From contig JAEYGI010000040.1 in assembly GCA_023402395.1 (NCBI GenBank), positions 620,001 through 684,000 on the forward strand: a stretch of 64,000 nucleotides of DNA, in the 5' to 3' direction. The first letter of the stretch is position 1; every line of letters starts with the position of its first letter. The position numbers and the translations under genes were made by a program. Origin of the DNA: Bacillota bacterium (GTDB lineage: Bacteria > Bacillota > UBA4882 > UBA8346). The notes under the pieces were generated by a model. That model was given only the letters and a program-made list of their open reading frames with translations, was not told where the DNA came from and did no database searches. Below are positions 34,110 through 43,125 of the stretch, in pieces.

Positions 34110-34202
34110 GGAATCTCCTTTTTGGAACATGCCGCTTCGGATATAGTGTTGACCGATGACGGCCGGTTTTATCAGGTATTGATTACAAAGGGGTTCGATG
34201 CC

Positions 34203-34922
34203 TCACCCTCGCCGCAACGGCTGCAGGCCGGAGGCATAATGAAAGAAATCGTGGTACGTCCCTTGCCAGGAGCAGGAGATTGGTTCGGCGGTGCGATGGA
34301 TAAGATGATTGGTTATCAGGCAGGTATTGATCCCGAGGCCGCCCGCGATCAGGTCTTCCTGAACATCATTGCCGACCATCAGGCATTGTTCCGGCTGTTT
34401 GCCGATGGAATCCAGTACCTCTTGGTAAAATTGAAGCTGCGGCTTGCAGAAATTGTTGGCTTCATAGGAAGTGATATAGCTGAAATCGGCGGGCTCAAAA
34501 CCGGCCCAACGGATCCGGTGATGGATCGCTTTTTGCGGAAACAGCGGATTAGTGGCGATTACCAACTGGTAGCCTTTTTCCCGTAATAGTTTGACGCTAT
34601 TGGCCATGTCCGAATTGTTGGAAACGGCGATGCGCGTCTTTAGAAATCCTTCGTCGTAAAAACGGTCGAAGCGTTCCTGATAGATCCGGAGATCGCCGTT
34701 GATTAACCGGCCGAAACACTCCATGAATATTGTCTCGTTGGTCCGGGGTTCGGTGTTATTGACCATTTCCTTGGTTGCGGCCCAGATGTACTTGACCAGT
34801 TGTTCGGGAGCGATCAAATCCTTGAACATCAGCCCCATCTCCGTGAAATAAACTTGGGTGAACCGGTCAAGCTCCAGCGGCAGTAACGTTCCGTCGAGGT
34901 CAAATAAGATCGTATCCAGCAT
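34203..34922 (-). CDS. HAD-superfamily hydrolase
   Basis: 239-aa predicted phosphatase. Motif I LFDLDGTLLP (nucleophile Asp near residue 8), motif II VIATNPLFP near residue 123, motif III with Lys in NFCKPQ, motif IV VGNDVQEDL near 190. The Asn after TN and the long helical cap (about 20-100) fit subfamily IA. Substrate unknown. GGAGATGAG precedes the ATG at 34922. It runs in the same direction as sdaA, 93 bases upstream of it, and the two may be cotranscribed. Confidence 0.85.
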   Translation of the reverse strand: MLDTILFDLDGTLLPLELDRFTQVYFTEMGLMFKDLIAPEQLVKYIWAATKEMVNNTEPRTNETIFMECFGRLINGDLRIYQERFDRFYDEGFLKTRIAVSNNSDMANSVKLLREKGYQLVIATNPLFPQKAIHHRIRWAGFEPADFSYITSYEANNFCKPQLQFYQEVLDSIGKQPEQCLMVGNDVQEDLIAGGLGINTCLITNHLIHRTAEPISCSWQGTYHDFFHYASGLQPLRRG

Positions 34923-35087
34923 AAACTCATCTCCATTTATTATTTAGAAGCATTGTGATAAACCCCGGCCAAGCCGGGTTGTACGCAAATTTCAGAATTA
35001 TAATCGGATCCGGATTAGTTATACTTTATCATGACAAACCCGGAAGTGGCAAGTTACAGGCGCGTTATTATTAAAGATTAGTAAACA

Positions 35088-35118
35088 TTGCGGGCATTGG
35101 CAAAGGAATTAGTATAAT
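35088..35118 (+). promoter_or_regulatory. Possible promoter of the Fe-ADH gene
   Basis: TATAAT at 35113-35118 with a weak TTGCGG at 35088-35093 (19-base spacer), about 48 bases before the ATG. Confidence 0.4.
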
Positions 35119-35165
35119 ACCTTCGAATTTAACGATATAATGAAATCGCATAAGGAGTGAGCCAA

Positions 35166-36446
35166 ATGGATTTGAAAGCGAGAGCCGTCAAACTGTTGGA
35201 GGATTTTAAAGGGTCGAATTACGCTTTTGGCCTGGACAAGTTGGATAAAGTCGGCGAATATGCGGCCGGATATGGCAAAACCGCCCTGATTATCGCCAAT
35301 CCCGGCAATTTCCTGAAGCCGGTCGTGGACAGGGTGGTAGAGTCGCTTAAAAAACATGGCATTCAAGTGGCCGGAGACCGAATCGTTCCGGATGCCGGAC
35401 CCAATGCGCCGCGGGAGGATGTCTACCGGATTGAGAGTTATATTCTTCACTTTCAACCGGATTGCATTATCGTGCTGGGCGGCGGAAGTTCGATCGATGC
35501 GGCCAAATCCGCCAATATGCTGGCCTGTTTGGGCCAGTACAGCCCGGAGATTGAAACCTACTTCGGAACCGGATTGGTCACCGAGGCGCTTCAGAAGACC
35601 GGCAAGAAGCTCCGGCCGTTGATTGCGGTGCAGACTGCGGCCAGTTCCGGGGCGCACCTGACTAAGTATTCCAACATCACCGATCCGGTGGTTGGCCAGA
35701 AAAAACTGATCGTGGATGAGGCGATTATCCCGGCCAAAGCGGTTTTTGATTATGCCGTGACCGAGAGCATGCCGGTGGGCCTGACCATTGACGGCGCGCT
35801 GGACGGTATCGCCCATTGCCTGGAAGTGTTTTACGGGGTGAATGAGGCCCAATACGAGCGCGTCAGCGAAATCGCCCAAGTCGGCATCGGGCTGGTTGTT
35901 CAATATGCGAAACGGGTAATTGCCAACCCGCATGATTTGGAGGCCCGCGAAGCGTTGGGGCTGGCGACTGATCTCGGCGGTTATGCGATTATGGTTGGCG
36001 GGACCAATGGTGCGCATCTTACCAGCTTCTCCCTGGTGGATGTCACCAGTCACGGCCGGGCTTGCGGCATCATGAATCCCTATTATACGGTCTTTTTCGC
36101 GCCCGCAGTGGAACGGCAGCTTCGGGTCGTCGGCGCTATTTTCAAGGAAGCCGGATATATCGCGAAGGATCTCGCTTCACTGCATGGACGCGAACTGGGT
36201 TTGGCCGTGGCCGGGGGAATGATCGAATTCAGCCGCAGCATCAATAGCCCGGCGACTTTGAATGAACTGCCGGGCTTCAGCGAGGAGCATTTGGAGCGGG
36301 CGCTGGCGGCGGCCAAGAACCCGCAATTGGAGATGAAGCTGAAAAATATGCCGGTTCCGCTAAGCGCCGGGCAAGTCGACGAATACATGGGGCCGATCCT
36401 GCGCGCCGCCCGCACCGGGGATTTTGCCTTAATTAAGAATATGTAA
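35166..36446 (+). CDS. Iron-containing alcohol dehydrogenase
   Basis: NAD(P)-dependent type III alcohol dehydrogenase, 426 aa. NAD-binding GGGSSIDAAKSAN near residue 108; metal ligands are expected from DGALDGIAHCLEVFYG, GAHLTSFSLVD and SHGRACG. Substrate not predictable; in a fermenter it could reduce acetaldehyde or a longer aldehyde. AAGGAG lies eight bases before the ATG at 35166; the in-frame ATG at 35157 coincides with the ribosome site and is excluded. The LarA-family gene 88 bases downstream may share the transcript. Confidence 0.9.
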   Translation: MDLKARAVKLLEDFKGSNYAFGLDKLDKVGEYAAGYGKTALIIANPGNFLKPVVDRVVESLKKHGIQVAGDRIVPDAGPNAPREDVYRIESYILHFQPDCIIVLGGGSSIDAAKSANMLACLGQYSPEIETYFGTGLVTEALQKTGKKLRPLIAVQTAASSGAHLTKYSNITDPVVGQKKLIVDEAIIPAKAVFDYAVTESMPVGLTIDGALDGIAHCLEVFYGVNEAQYERVSEIAQVGIGLVVQYAKRVIANPHDLEAREALGLATDLGGYAIMVGGTNGAHLTSFSLVDVTSHGRACGIMNPYYTVFFAPAVERQLRVVGAIFKEAGYIAKDLASLHGRELGLAVAGGMIEFSRSINSPATLNELPGFSEEHLERALAAAKNPQLEMKLKNMPVPLSAGQVDEYMGPILRAARTGDFALIKNM

Positions 36447-36534
36447 AAGCCCATTCGGTAACTGATGCAATTTATTCGGCGATAAAGGCGCATCCTTGGG
36501 CAGGGGCGTTTGAACGTCATTTTGAGGTGGGGCA

Positions 36535-37914
36535 ATGAAAGAAGCAACGATGAAATTCGGAACCGAGTCAGTCGGGATCCGGCTTCCGGATCAGACGACG
36601 GTGTTTAGCATGGGAGCCTCCGAGCCGCTCTCTGATCCGGGAGCAGCCATTGAGCAAGCGTTGGATCATTCCATCGGCAGCCCGGGCCTGGACCAACTGA
36701 TCAGCGATAAGTTACGCGATAATCCGAATCTTACGGCGGTAGTGGTCATTTCCGACAATACACGCCCCGTACCGTACCGGGGCGAGCAAGGAATCCTCTG
36801 GCCGGTGGTCCGGCGTTTACTGGATCATGGTTTGAGCGCAGATCGCATTTTGATTCTGGTCGCCACCGGAACCCATCGGGCGCTTAGTGAGGCCGAACTT
36901 CGGACCATGCTCGATCCGCGCCTCTTTGAACAGGGCATTCCAATTAAAAATCACGATTGCCAAAACGAGTCCGGCTTGACCTATCTCGGAGAGACCACTC
37001 GCGGCAGCCGGGTCTTTATTAACCGGGACTATGTGAACGCCGGATTGAAGATCCTGACCGGGCTGGTGGAAAGCCACTTCATGGCCGGTGTCTCCGGCGG
37101 CCGTAAATCGATTTGTCCGGGCCTGATCGGCGAGGAGAGTACGTATATTTTTCATAGCGCCCGGATGCTGGCGTCTCCCAAGGCTTGCGATCTGACCTTA
37201 AAGGAAAACCCTTGCCACGAGGAAGCGCTGGAAGTGGCGAAGAAGGCTGGCGCTGACTATATTGTCAATGTTACTCTTGATCATCGTTTCCAGGTAACCG
37301 GCGTTTTCGCCGGGGACCTGGAAGCCGCTCACGAACGGGCGGTGGAGAAAGTCCGGGAGCATGTGGCGTTGCCCTTTGACCGTGAGTATGACATCGTGGT
37401 CACTCACGCCGGGTTCGTCGGGATCAACCATTATCAGACCGCCAAGGCCGGAGTGGCGTCGATTCCGCTGTTAAAACCGGGCGGACGTCTAATCATGGCC
37501 GCCTACAACACAGATTCCGACATTGTCGGCAGCTTTCGCTACCGGACCGTCCTCAGCCTCTTTAAAATAATCGGCCCCGAACGGTTCGAGCGATTGATTC
37601 TTTCTCCGGATTGGACCTTTATTCCGGAACAGTGGCAGATACAGATGTGGGGGAAACTCTTTACTAGAATCCCGATGGAAAACATGGTTTACTATAGCCC
37701 GCAATTTGGGCCGGCCGAATACCAACTGATCCCCGGTCGCGACGGCAATGAATTATTGCCAGAGAAGATACGGTATCACGGCACATTGGAAACGATCCCG
37801 CTTTTTGTGGAGCTGACGTTGGAAAAAGCCATTGCTGAACTGCACGGGCAGGGGGTAAAGGAACCGTCAATCGCTTATCTGTCCGACGGGCCTTATGGAA
37901 TTCCAATGCGCTAG
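36535..37914 (+). CDS. LarA-family nickel-pincer cofactor-dependent isomerase
   Basis: Related to lactate racemase LarA, whose Ni-pincer nucleotide is bound to a lysine. 459 aa. Family landmarks: SDNTRPVPYRG (about residue 73), ATGTHRAL with His near 114, NHDC with His near 140, ESHF with His near 181, and SGGRKSICPG with the cofactor lysine near 191. So the catalytic set seems complete. Substrate is open: the family includes racemases and epimerases of several 2-hydroxyacids. The cofactor genes larB, larC and larE are not adjacent. GAGGTGG precedes the ATG at 36535; ATG 36550 is an alternative. Confidence 0.85.
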   Translation: MKEATMKFGTESVGIRLPDQTTVFSMGASEPLSDPGAAIEQALDHSIGSPGLDQLISDKLRDNPNLTAVVVISDNTRPVPYRGEQGILWPVVRRLLDHGLSADRILILVATGTHRALSEAELRTMLDPRLFEQGIPIKNHDCQNESGLTYLGETTRGSRVFINRDYVNAGLKILTGLVESHFMAGVSGGRKSICPGLIGEESTYIFHSARMLASPKACDLTLKENPCHEEALEVAKKAGADYIVNVTLDHRFQVTGVFAGDLEAAHERAVEKVREHVALPFDREYDIVVTHAGFVGINHYQTAKAGVASIPLLKPGGRLIMAAYNTDSDIVGSFRYRTVLSLFKIIGPERFERLILSPDWTFIPEQWQIQMWGKLFTRIPMENMVYYSPQFGPAEYQLIPGRDGNELLPEKIRYHGTLETIPLFVELTLEKAIAELHGQGVKEPSIAYLSDGPYGIPMR

Positions 37915-37941
37915 GAGTTTGATTTTCAGGGAGTTACAGCT

Positions 37942-38271
37942 ATGACGCCCATCGTATTGCTAGTGGTTTCCAACATTTTTATGACATTCGCCTGGTACGG
38001 ACATCTGAAGTTTAAACAGACGGCTCTCTGGAAAGTGATCCTCATCAGTTGGCTGATTGCGTTCGCGGAGTATTGTTTTCAGGTTCCCGCCAACCGGATC
38101 GGTTCGTATCAATTCAGCGCCGCTCAACTGAAGGTCATCCAAGAGGTGATCACCCTGACGGTATTTTGCGTCTTTTCCGTTTTGTATCTCAAAGAGGAAT
38201 TGAAGTGGAACTATATCGTCGGCTTTATGCTGATTATCGGCGCAGTCTTTTTTATTTTTAAAAAGTGGTAG
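37942..38271 (+). CDS. DUF486 (DMT superfamily) small membrane protein
   Basis: 109 aa with four hydrophobic helices (about 3-18, 28-45, 65-82, 88-106). The motifs FMTFAWYGHLKFK, SWLIAFAEYCFQVPANRIG and LKVIQEVITLTVFC are characteristic of DUF486. It resembles half of a drug/metabolite transporter and probably acts as a dimer; cargo unknown. 27 bases after the LarA-family gene, so likely cotranscribed, which makes uptake or export of the enzyme's substrate one possibility (inference). Confidence 0.88.
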   Translation: MTPIVLLVVSNIFMTFAWYGHLKFKQTALWKVILISWLIAFAEYCFQVPANRIGSYQFSAAQLKVIQEVITLTVFCVFSVLYLKEELKWNYIVGFMLIIGAVFFIFKKW

Positions 38272-38291
38272 ACTTTATTTAAATGAAAGAA

Positions 38292-38324
38292 CAAAAGACC
38301 GGGAAGGATCCTCCCGGTCTTTTG
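38292..38324. terminator. Bidirectional terminator between the DUF486 gene and tkt
   Basis: Perfect 13-bp stem CAAAAGACCGGGA, loop AGGATCC, then its complement ending TCTTTTG. It serves the convergent genes on both sides. Confidence 0.85.
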
Positions 38325-38342
38325 CATTTCCTTGCTGTGCTG

Positions 38343-40316
38343 TTACCATTGATAATGGGCTTTAATCTTGGCTACCACTTGATCGGGAGTAAAGCCGAAC
38401 TCCACAGCCAGTTCCTCGGCTGGTCCGCTTTTGCCGAAGCCGTTCATGGCAATGACCAGCCCGGTCGGACCGGTCAACTGATACCATCCTCCGCCGATGC
38501 CGGCCTCAATCGCGACCTTGGGGCAATTCTGTCCGATTACCTGTTCGATATAGGCGGGTTCCTGCGCTAAAAATACTTCCAAACACGGGACGGAAACAAC
38601 CCGCGCCGCTTTGCCGGAGGTCGCCAATTGTTCGGCGGCGGCCACCGCTACCGAAACTTCACTACCGGAGGCCAATATCACCAGATCGGGAGCAGACTCT
38701 TGAATGGTATCCCGGATAATGTAGCCGCCCCGTTTCAACCCTGCGTAGGAGGCGCCCGCTAAAGTCGGAAGCTTCTGACGGGTCAGGATCAGGGCGGTGG
38801 GGCCGTCGGTTCGGCGCAGCGCTTCCAGCCAGGCCCAGGCCGATTCGTTGGCGTCGGCCGGCCGGAAGGTATGAAGATTAAAGATGATCCGGAGCGATTG
38901 CAGTTGTTCCACCGGTTGATGAGTCGGTCCGTCCTCGCCCACATAGATTGAATCGTGAGTAAGCACATAGATCACGGGTTGATGCATCAAAGCGGCCAAG
39001 CGGACCGCCGGCCGCATATAATCAACGAAAACCATAAACGTTGATCCGAAAACCCGGAAACCGCCGTGCAAGGACATTCCATTCAGAATCGCACCCATGG
39101 CATGTTCCCGGACGCCAAAATGAAGATTCGCGCCGGAATATTCGCCATTTTTGATATCGCCCGCCTGTTTGAGATTAGTTTTGGTTGAAGGGGAGAGGTC
39201 AGCTGAACCGCCAACCAATTCGGGCAAACGGCCGGCCAAGGCATTTAAGACTTTCCCACCGCTATCCCGGGTCGCGACCCCCTGACCAATTTCAAAGGCG
39301 GGCAAAACGCTTTCCAGATCTTCTGGCAGTTCCTGCGCCATGATCCGGTCCCATTCGCGGCGCAATTCCGGAAACCGGGTCGACCAGGCATTAAACCGCT
39401 CTTGCCAAGCGGCGCTTTGTTTCGTCCAGCTTTCCCGCTTGGCGGCGAAATGCCGGTAAACCTCTTCCGGAACAAAAAAGTCTTGTTCCGGAAGGCCCAA
39501 GTTTTGCTTGAGAGCGACTACATTCGCCGCGCCGAGCGGAGCGCCATGTGCTTCCGGATTATTCTCCAGGGGGCTTCCCTTGCCAATAGCGGTACGGGCA
39601 ATAATTAACGTCGGGTGTTCAGCATCTGCCTTTGCTTCTCGCAATGCGGCGTGAATTTCGTCCGGGTTATGGCCGTCCACGGCGATCACCTGCCAGTGGT
39701 AGGCGCGGTAACGGGCCGCCACATCCTCGGTGAAAGCGATATCCGTGACCCCTTCGATGGAAATTTCATTATCATCGTAAATGACGATCAATTTACCCAA
39801 TCCCAGTGTCCCGGCAAGGGATGAGGCCTCTGACGTAATACCTTCCATCAGGCAGCCGTCTCCGGCGATGGCATAGGTATAGTGATCGACAATCGTAAAA
39901 TCCGGGCGGTTGAAGCGGGAAGCCAACATCCGCTCGGCCAGCGCCATCCCCACGGCGTTGGCGAAACCTTGACCCAATGGGCCGGTAGTGGTTTCGATCC
40001 CAGGGACCCCCTGATGTTCGGGGTGACCGGGAGTTTTGGAACGAAGTTGACGGAACCGTCTTAACTCCTCCAGCGGCAGCGGATACCCGGTTAAATGAAG
40101 CAAAGAGTACAATAAGGGCGAACCGTGGCCCGCCGATAAAACAAAACGGTCCCGGTCCGGCCATTCGGGTCGAGCCGGGTCGTGGCTCAGAACCTCCGAA
40201 TAAAGCACGGCGGCGATATCGGCGGTTCCCAGCGGCATTCCGGGATGGCCGGATTTGGCCTTTTCAACCATGTCCGCGGCCAGGCCTCGGATGGTATTGG
40301 CAATCAGTTGAATCAT
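38343..40316 (-). CDS. tkt: Transketolase
   Basis: Thiamine diphosphate enzyme of the non-oxidative pentose phosphate pathway, 657 aa (full length). N-terminal ANTIRGLAADMVEKAKSGHPG, SAGHGSPLLYSLLHLTGY, the TPP motif GDGCLMEGITSEAS...YDDN, then FGVREHAMGAILNGM and THDSIYVGEDGPTHQPVEQL, and a C-terminal GFGKSGPAEEL. All substrate and cofactor motifs are in place. AAGGAGA lies before the ATG at 40316. Monocistronic between the bidirectional terminator and the rluA-type gene. Confidence 0.97.
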   Translation of the reverse strand: MIQLIANTIRGLAADMVEKAKSGHPGMPLGTADIAAVLYSEVLSHDPARPEWPDRDRFVLSAGHGSPLLYSLLHLTGYPLPLEELRRFRQLRSKTPGHPEHQGVPGIETTTGPLGQGFANAVGMALAERMLASRFNRPDFTIVDHYTYAIAGDGCLMEGITSEASSLAGTLGLGKLIVIYDDNEISIEGVTDIAFTEDVAARYRAYHWQVIAVDGHNPDEIHAALREAKADAEHPTLIIARTAIGKGSPLENNPEAHGAPLGAANVVALKQNLGLPEQDFFVPEEVYRHFAAKRESWTKQSAAWQERFNAWSTRFPELRREWDRIMAQELPEDLESVLPAFEIGQGVATRDSGGKVLNALAGRLPELVGGSADLSPSTKTNLKQAGDIKNGEYSGANLHFGVREHAMGAILNGMSLHGGFRVFGSTFMVFVDYMRPAVRLAALMHQPVIYVLTHDSIYVGEDGPTHQPVEQLQSLRIIFNLHTFRPADANESAWAWLEALRRTDGPTALILTRQKLPTLAGASYAGLKRGGYIIRDTIQESAPDLVILASGSEVSVAVAAAEQLATSGKAARVVSVPCLEVFLAQEPAYIEQVIGQNCPKVAIEAGIGGGWYQLTGPTGLVIAMNGFGKSGPAEELAVEFGFTPDQVVAKIKAHYQW

Positions 40317-40390
40317 TGCGCGGTCTCCTTTCTTGAACCTTTAATGGACAAACCGAAGGAAAATTGAGTAGTTGATGGCATGGATGAATT

Positions 40391-41281
40391 TTACTCCGTA
40401 TCTTGCCAATCCATGCAATTGTCCGGAACCGGCGCTTTAAATACCAATCGGGAGCCGGTGCGGGGATGGGTGAAGCTCAGTTTGACGGCGCGTAGCGCTA
40501 ATCGAGAGAGGGACGGCTCAGCCGGTCCGTAGAGGGGATCACCCCAGAGCGGATGGCCGATTCCCGCGAAATGAGCCCGGATTTGATGGGTCCGGCCTGA
40601 CAGAAGTTTGACTGCGACCAAAGTCCCGTTCGGAGCATACCGAAGAACCCGATAGCGAGTGATTGCTGGTTTTCCCTCCGGCGCAATCTCCCGTTTCATT
40701 ACATACTGGGTTTCTTTCAACGGTAGCGCGATCACTCCCGAAATTCGGTCGAGCGATCCACGACAGAACGCCAAATACATCCGGCGCATCGTTCGATCGG
40801 TTAATTGGCGGGCTATCTGCTGGTGACACCAAGGATTTTTGGCAATCATAATTAATCCGGACGTTAATTTGTCCAATCGGTGAACCGGGTGGAAGGAAGC
40901 CGCCTCCTCGCGGCTCAGCCAATGAGCGACCAATCCATTGGCCAACGTTCCCGAGGTTTGACTGTGAACGGGATGCACCAGCATTCCTGATGGTTTATCG
41001 ATAATTACTAAATCGTCATCTTCGTACACGATCGTGAGCGGTAGGGATTCGGGGAAAAGGTATCCTTGTTCCAAGGGCTCCAGGTAAAGCGTAATTCGGT
41101 CACCACCCCGGCACGGTTGGTTTAGATAAACCGGCTCGCCATTACGAAGAATTCCGGCCGAGCCTTTTAAACGGCGCACCATGCCCCGTGATAAATGCAG
41201 ATAAGTTCGTAGCAGGGAAAAGACGGTTCGTCCGTCCCATTCATTCGGAACCTCAATTGATAAGGGCGGGGGTTTCTTCAA
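40391..41281 (-). CDS. RluA-family RNA pseudouridine synthase
   Basis: Isomerises uridine to pseudouridine in rRNA or tRNA. 296 aa: an S4-like N-terminal region (VFSLLRTYLHLSRGMVRRLKGSAGILRNG), then the catalytic motif HPVHRLDKLTSGL with the nucleophilic Asp, followed by LLSGRTHQIRAHFAGIGHPLWGDPLYG. Which RNA position it modifies cannot be inferred. Start is TTG at 41281 with only a weak, distant AAGAAGG; a later start is possible. A second family member is at 55170-56081. Confidence 0.9.
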   Translation of the reverse strand: MKKPPPLSIEVPNEWDGRTVFSLLRTYLHLSRGMVRRLKGSAGILRNGEPVYLNQPCRGGDRITLYLEPLEQGYLFPESLPLTIVYEDDDLVIIDKPSGMLVHPVHSQTSGTLANGLVAHWLSREEAASFHPVHRLDKLTSGLIMIAKNPWCHQQIARQLTDRTMRRMYLAFCRGSLDRISGVIALPLKETQYVMKREIAPEGKPAITRYRVLRYAPNGTLVAVKLLSGRTHQIRAHFAGIGHPLWGDPLYGPAEPSLSRLALRAVKLSFTHPRTGSRLVFKAPVPDNCMDWQDTE

Positions 41282-41421
41282 CTTACAATGACCTTCTTTT
41301 TAAGAAGATTGTAAGGGAAAAGGGGAACGGGGTCAAGCATTGCGGGTTAATTTTTGATGAATCTCATAACAGTCTAAGGATCAAAGCCGGATAACTTTGA
41401 GATTTACTTTCAAAATTTATA

Positions 41422-41447
41422 AAAAAGGGGGAATTATCCCCCTTTTT
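41422..41447. terminator. Bidirectional terminator after the SASP gene
   Basis: AAAAAGGGGGA, loop ATTA, TCCCCCTTTTT: an 11-bp perfect stem with A and T tracts on both sides, 20 bases beyond the SASP stop. Confidence 0.85.
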
Positions 41448-41467
41448 AAGTATTGGTAACAAGCGTC

Positions 41468-41800
41468 TTATTGATTTCCAAAATTGAAGCTGTTGGAGTT
41501 CGACTTGTACTGATTCTGATTGAGGTTTTGGCTTTGCGCGTTGCTCAAACCAGCTTGAAAACCAGCTTTCACATCGGCAAAAGTTTGCTCGGCCAAGGTC
41601 CGCTCCGCGGCTTCGATCATTCTCCGAACCATGTTACCACCGATAGCTCCGGTTTCACGGGTCGGCATGTAGCCCCAGTAGCCACCCTGGACTTTGGACA
41701 GGTCGATATTCAGTTCATTGGCGATCTCGTATTTGAACCGATCCAATGCCGGACCAGCGTTTTTAACGAGATAGCTGTTGGATTTTTGCCCAGTTCCCAT
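41468..41800 (-). CDS. Alpha/beta-type small acid-soluble spore protein
   Basis: Coats spore DNA in an A-like form and protects it from UV; degraded at germination by GPR. 110 aa: the family core has the KYEIANELNI segment with the GPR cleavage site (about residue 25) and the second DNA-binding block GAIGGNMVRRMIEAAERTLAE (about 51-71). The C-terminal tail rich in Asn, Gln and Ser (SQNLNQNQYKSNSNSFNFGNQ) is longer than the usual 60-75-aa protein. GGAGGAGGT before the ATG indicates strong translation. A divergent relative lies just upstream. Confidence 0.92.
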   Translation of the reverse strand: MGTGQKSNSYLVKNAGPALDRFKYEIANELNIDLSKVQGGYWGYMPTRETGAIGGNMVRRMIEAAERTLAEQTFADVKAGFQAGLSNAQSQNLNQNQYKSNSNSFNFGNQ

Positions 41801-41844
41801 TCAGTTCACCTCCTCCGAAATTAGCTTCCCCCCTCAAAACGCAG

Positions 41845-42138
41845 CTATGTAGTATCTTTTTTGGAATTAACGGAAAAATCCTGGTAAGGAGGGGTTTCAT
41901 CCATAAGTGCGGCATGGCGGAAACCGCGTCGTAGTTCGGAAAGGGTTTTTTCATAGATATATAGCTGAGCGGCCTCAATCATTACTCGGGTTAATTCGCC
42001 GCTAAGTTTGGCGATGAGATAGGGAGGTTGGTTCCAAAGAACTGTTTCCGCCTGGCGTAGCTGCGTATAAAGAGCAGGCTTCAATTTTTTTGTGGAATAA
42101 TGTCGGCGCATTTCTACCATCCTTTGAATAGACTTCAT
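41845..42138 (-). CDS. Divergent SASP-like protein (97 aa)
   Basis: Residues about 45-75 (SGELTRVMIEAAQLYIYEKTLSELRRGF) align with the second DNA-binding block of the neighbouring SASP (IGGNMVRRMIEAAERTLAEQTF..GF): same MIEAA, same spacing of Glu-x-Thr and Gly-Phe. The first half lacks the KYEIA cleavage segment and is basic. It is therefore probably a degenerate or specialised SASP relative that GPR would not cut. Start uncertain: the ATG at 42138 has a poor ribosome site, while an internal ATG at 42111 follows AAAGGATGG. It lies 44 bases upstream of the SASP gene and is probably cotranscribed. Confidence 0.65.
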   Translation of the reverse strand: MKSIQRMVEMRRHYSTKKLKPALYTQLRQAETVLWNQPPYLIAKLSGELTRVMIEAAQLYIYEKTLSELRRGFRHAALMDETPPYQDFSVNSKKDTT

Positions 42139-42291
42139 TACTCATTTTCTGCGATGTAGACCTGGTTTATGAATGTGTTCTTAAGGAAAATCTCATAAAT
42201 ATGGGCAGGATTCCGGCCCTGACATAAGAATATACAGGTGACGATTGACTTTTAAGAAATTAACCTATATAATTATCGAAGGTGATTTTTG

Positions 42292-42816
42292 GTGAAGGTT
42301 GGCATTGGTTCAATTCGGGAGACTCGGGGCGGGGTCGTTCGTTTTCAGGGTGAACAAATTATTGCCACTGAAATGGGCGAAGTTTCGTTGCGCGGTCCAG
42401 TCCATATTGCCGGTACGGTAACCAATACCGGCGAAGGCTTTTTGGTCCAAGCCAAGCTGGCCTTCGAATATGAAGGCCGGTGCGCCCGGTGTCTGGAAAC
42501 GTTTTTAACCAAAGAGACCGTGGAATTAAAAGAACAATATACGCCTAATCGCGCTTTAGCCAATGAAGACAGTTTATTTTATTTTAACGGGGATGTCATC
42601 GATCTGACGGAATCCCTTCGCGAACAGGTTATCTTGGCGATCCCGATGAAGTTGATTTGTGACTCCGAGTGCCGGGGATTGTGTCCGGAATGCGGTAGCA
42701 ATCTCAACCAAACCGATTGCCAATGCATATCAAAAGAAATAAATCTAAATTTACTAAAACTAAAATCATTGCTATCCACAGAAGGAGGTGGATTGAATGG
42801 CGAACCCCAAAAATAG
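42292..42816 (+). CDS. yceD: YceD/DUF177 family zinc-ribbon-like protein
   Basis: Conserved companion of rpmF, linked to 23S rRNA accumulation in plants and bacteria. 174 aa: beta-rich N terminus, CARCLE pair near residue 64, LREQVILAIPMKLICDSECRGLCPECGSNLN in the C-terminal third; the four or more cysteines could bind zinc. TTG at 42289 and GTG at 42292 are both possible; GAAGGTG at 42279-42285 is better spaced for GTG. Overlaps rpmF by 20 bases, so the two are translated together. Confidence 0.92.
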   Translation: MKVGIGSIRETRGGVVRFQGEQIIATEMGEVSLRGPVHIAGTVTNTGEGFLVQAKLAFEYEGRCARCLETFLTKETVELKEQYTPNRALANEDSLFYFNGDVIDLTESLREQVILAIPMKLICDSECRGLCPECGSNLNQTDCQCISKEINLNLLKLKSLLSTEGGGLNGEPQK

Positions 42817-42973
42817 AACCTCCCGGACCCGGAAGAGAATGAGAAGAGCGAATTGGAAGATTGACGCTCCGCAAACCGGAACTTGTCCCCAGTGCCATGA
42901 ACCGAAATTGCCGCATGTTGTCTGCGGAAATTGCGGGTTTTATAAAGGACGGGAAGTTGTCGCCAAGGCTTGA
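42797..42973 (+). CDS. rpmF: 50S ribosomal protein L32
   Basis: 58-aa zinc-ribbon ribosomal protein: start MANPKNRTSRTRKRMRRANW, then CPQC and CGNCGFYKGREVV, the two cysteine pairs that hold zinc (the C+ form). AAGGAGGTG at 42782-42790 lies six bases before the ATG, inside the end of yceD. The order yceD-rpmF-plsX-fab is standard in Bacillota. Followed by a terminator. Confidence 0.97.
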   Translation: MANPKNRTSRTRKRMRRANWKIDAPQTGTCPQCHEPKLPHVVCGNCGFYKGREVVAKA

Positions 42974-42984
42974 ACGCCAAAAAT

Positions 42985-43007
42985 TAAGGTCGTAAGACCT
43001 TATTTTT
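42985..43007 (+). terminator. Rho-independent terminator of yceD-rpmF
   Basis: TAAGGTC, loop GTAA, GACCTTA, then five T residues, 11 bases after the rpmF stop. Confidence 0.85.
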
Positions 43008-43022
43008 CTGTAAAAAACCGAC

Positions 43023-43050
43023 TTGACATTTTTGGTATTTTGGCTATACT
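43023..43050 (+). promoter_or_regulatory. Promoter of the plsX-fab operon
   Basis: Consensus TTGACA at 43023-43028, 16-base spacer, TATACT at 43045-43050; about 70 bases of leader before plsX. No FapR- or FabT-like palindrome was recognised in the leader. Confidence 0.8.
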
Positions 43051-43125
43051 ACTTTTAGAGTTGTCATACATTTCCCGGGTTTTTAATTTTTCATTCATTT
43101 TATATATAATAATGAGGGAATTGAC

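Noticed and set aside
33864..34586. 240-codon plus-strand ORF across sdaA and the HAD gene
   Set aside because: It crosses two well-supported minus-strand genes and has no start signal or domain.
35109..36053. 314-codon minus-strand ORF opposite the Fe-ADH gene
   Set aside because: Antisense shadow; the plus strand has clear dehydrogenase motifs and a ribosome site.
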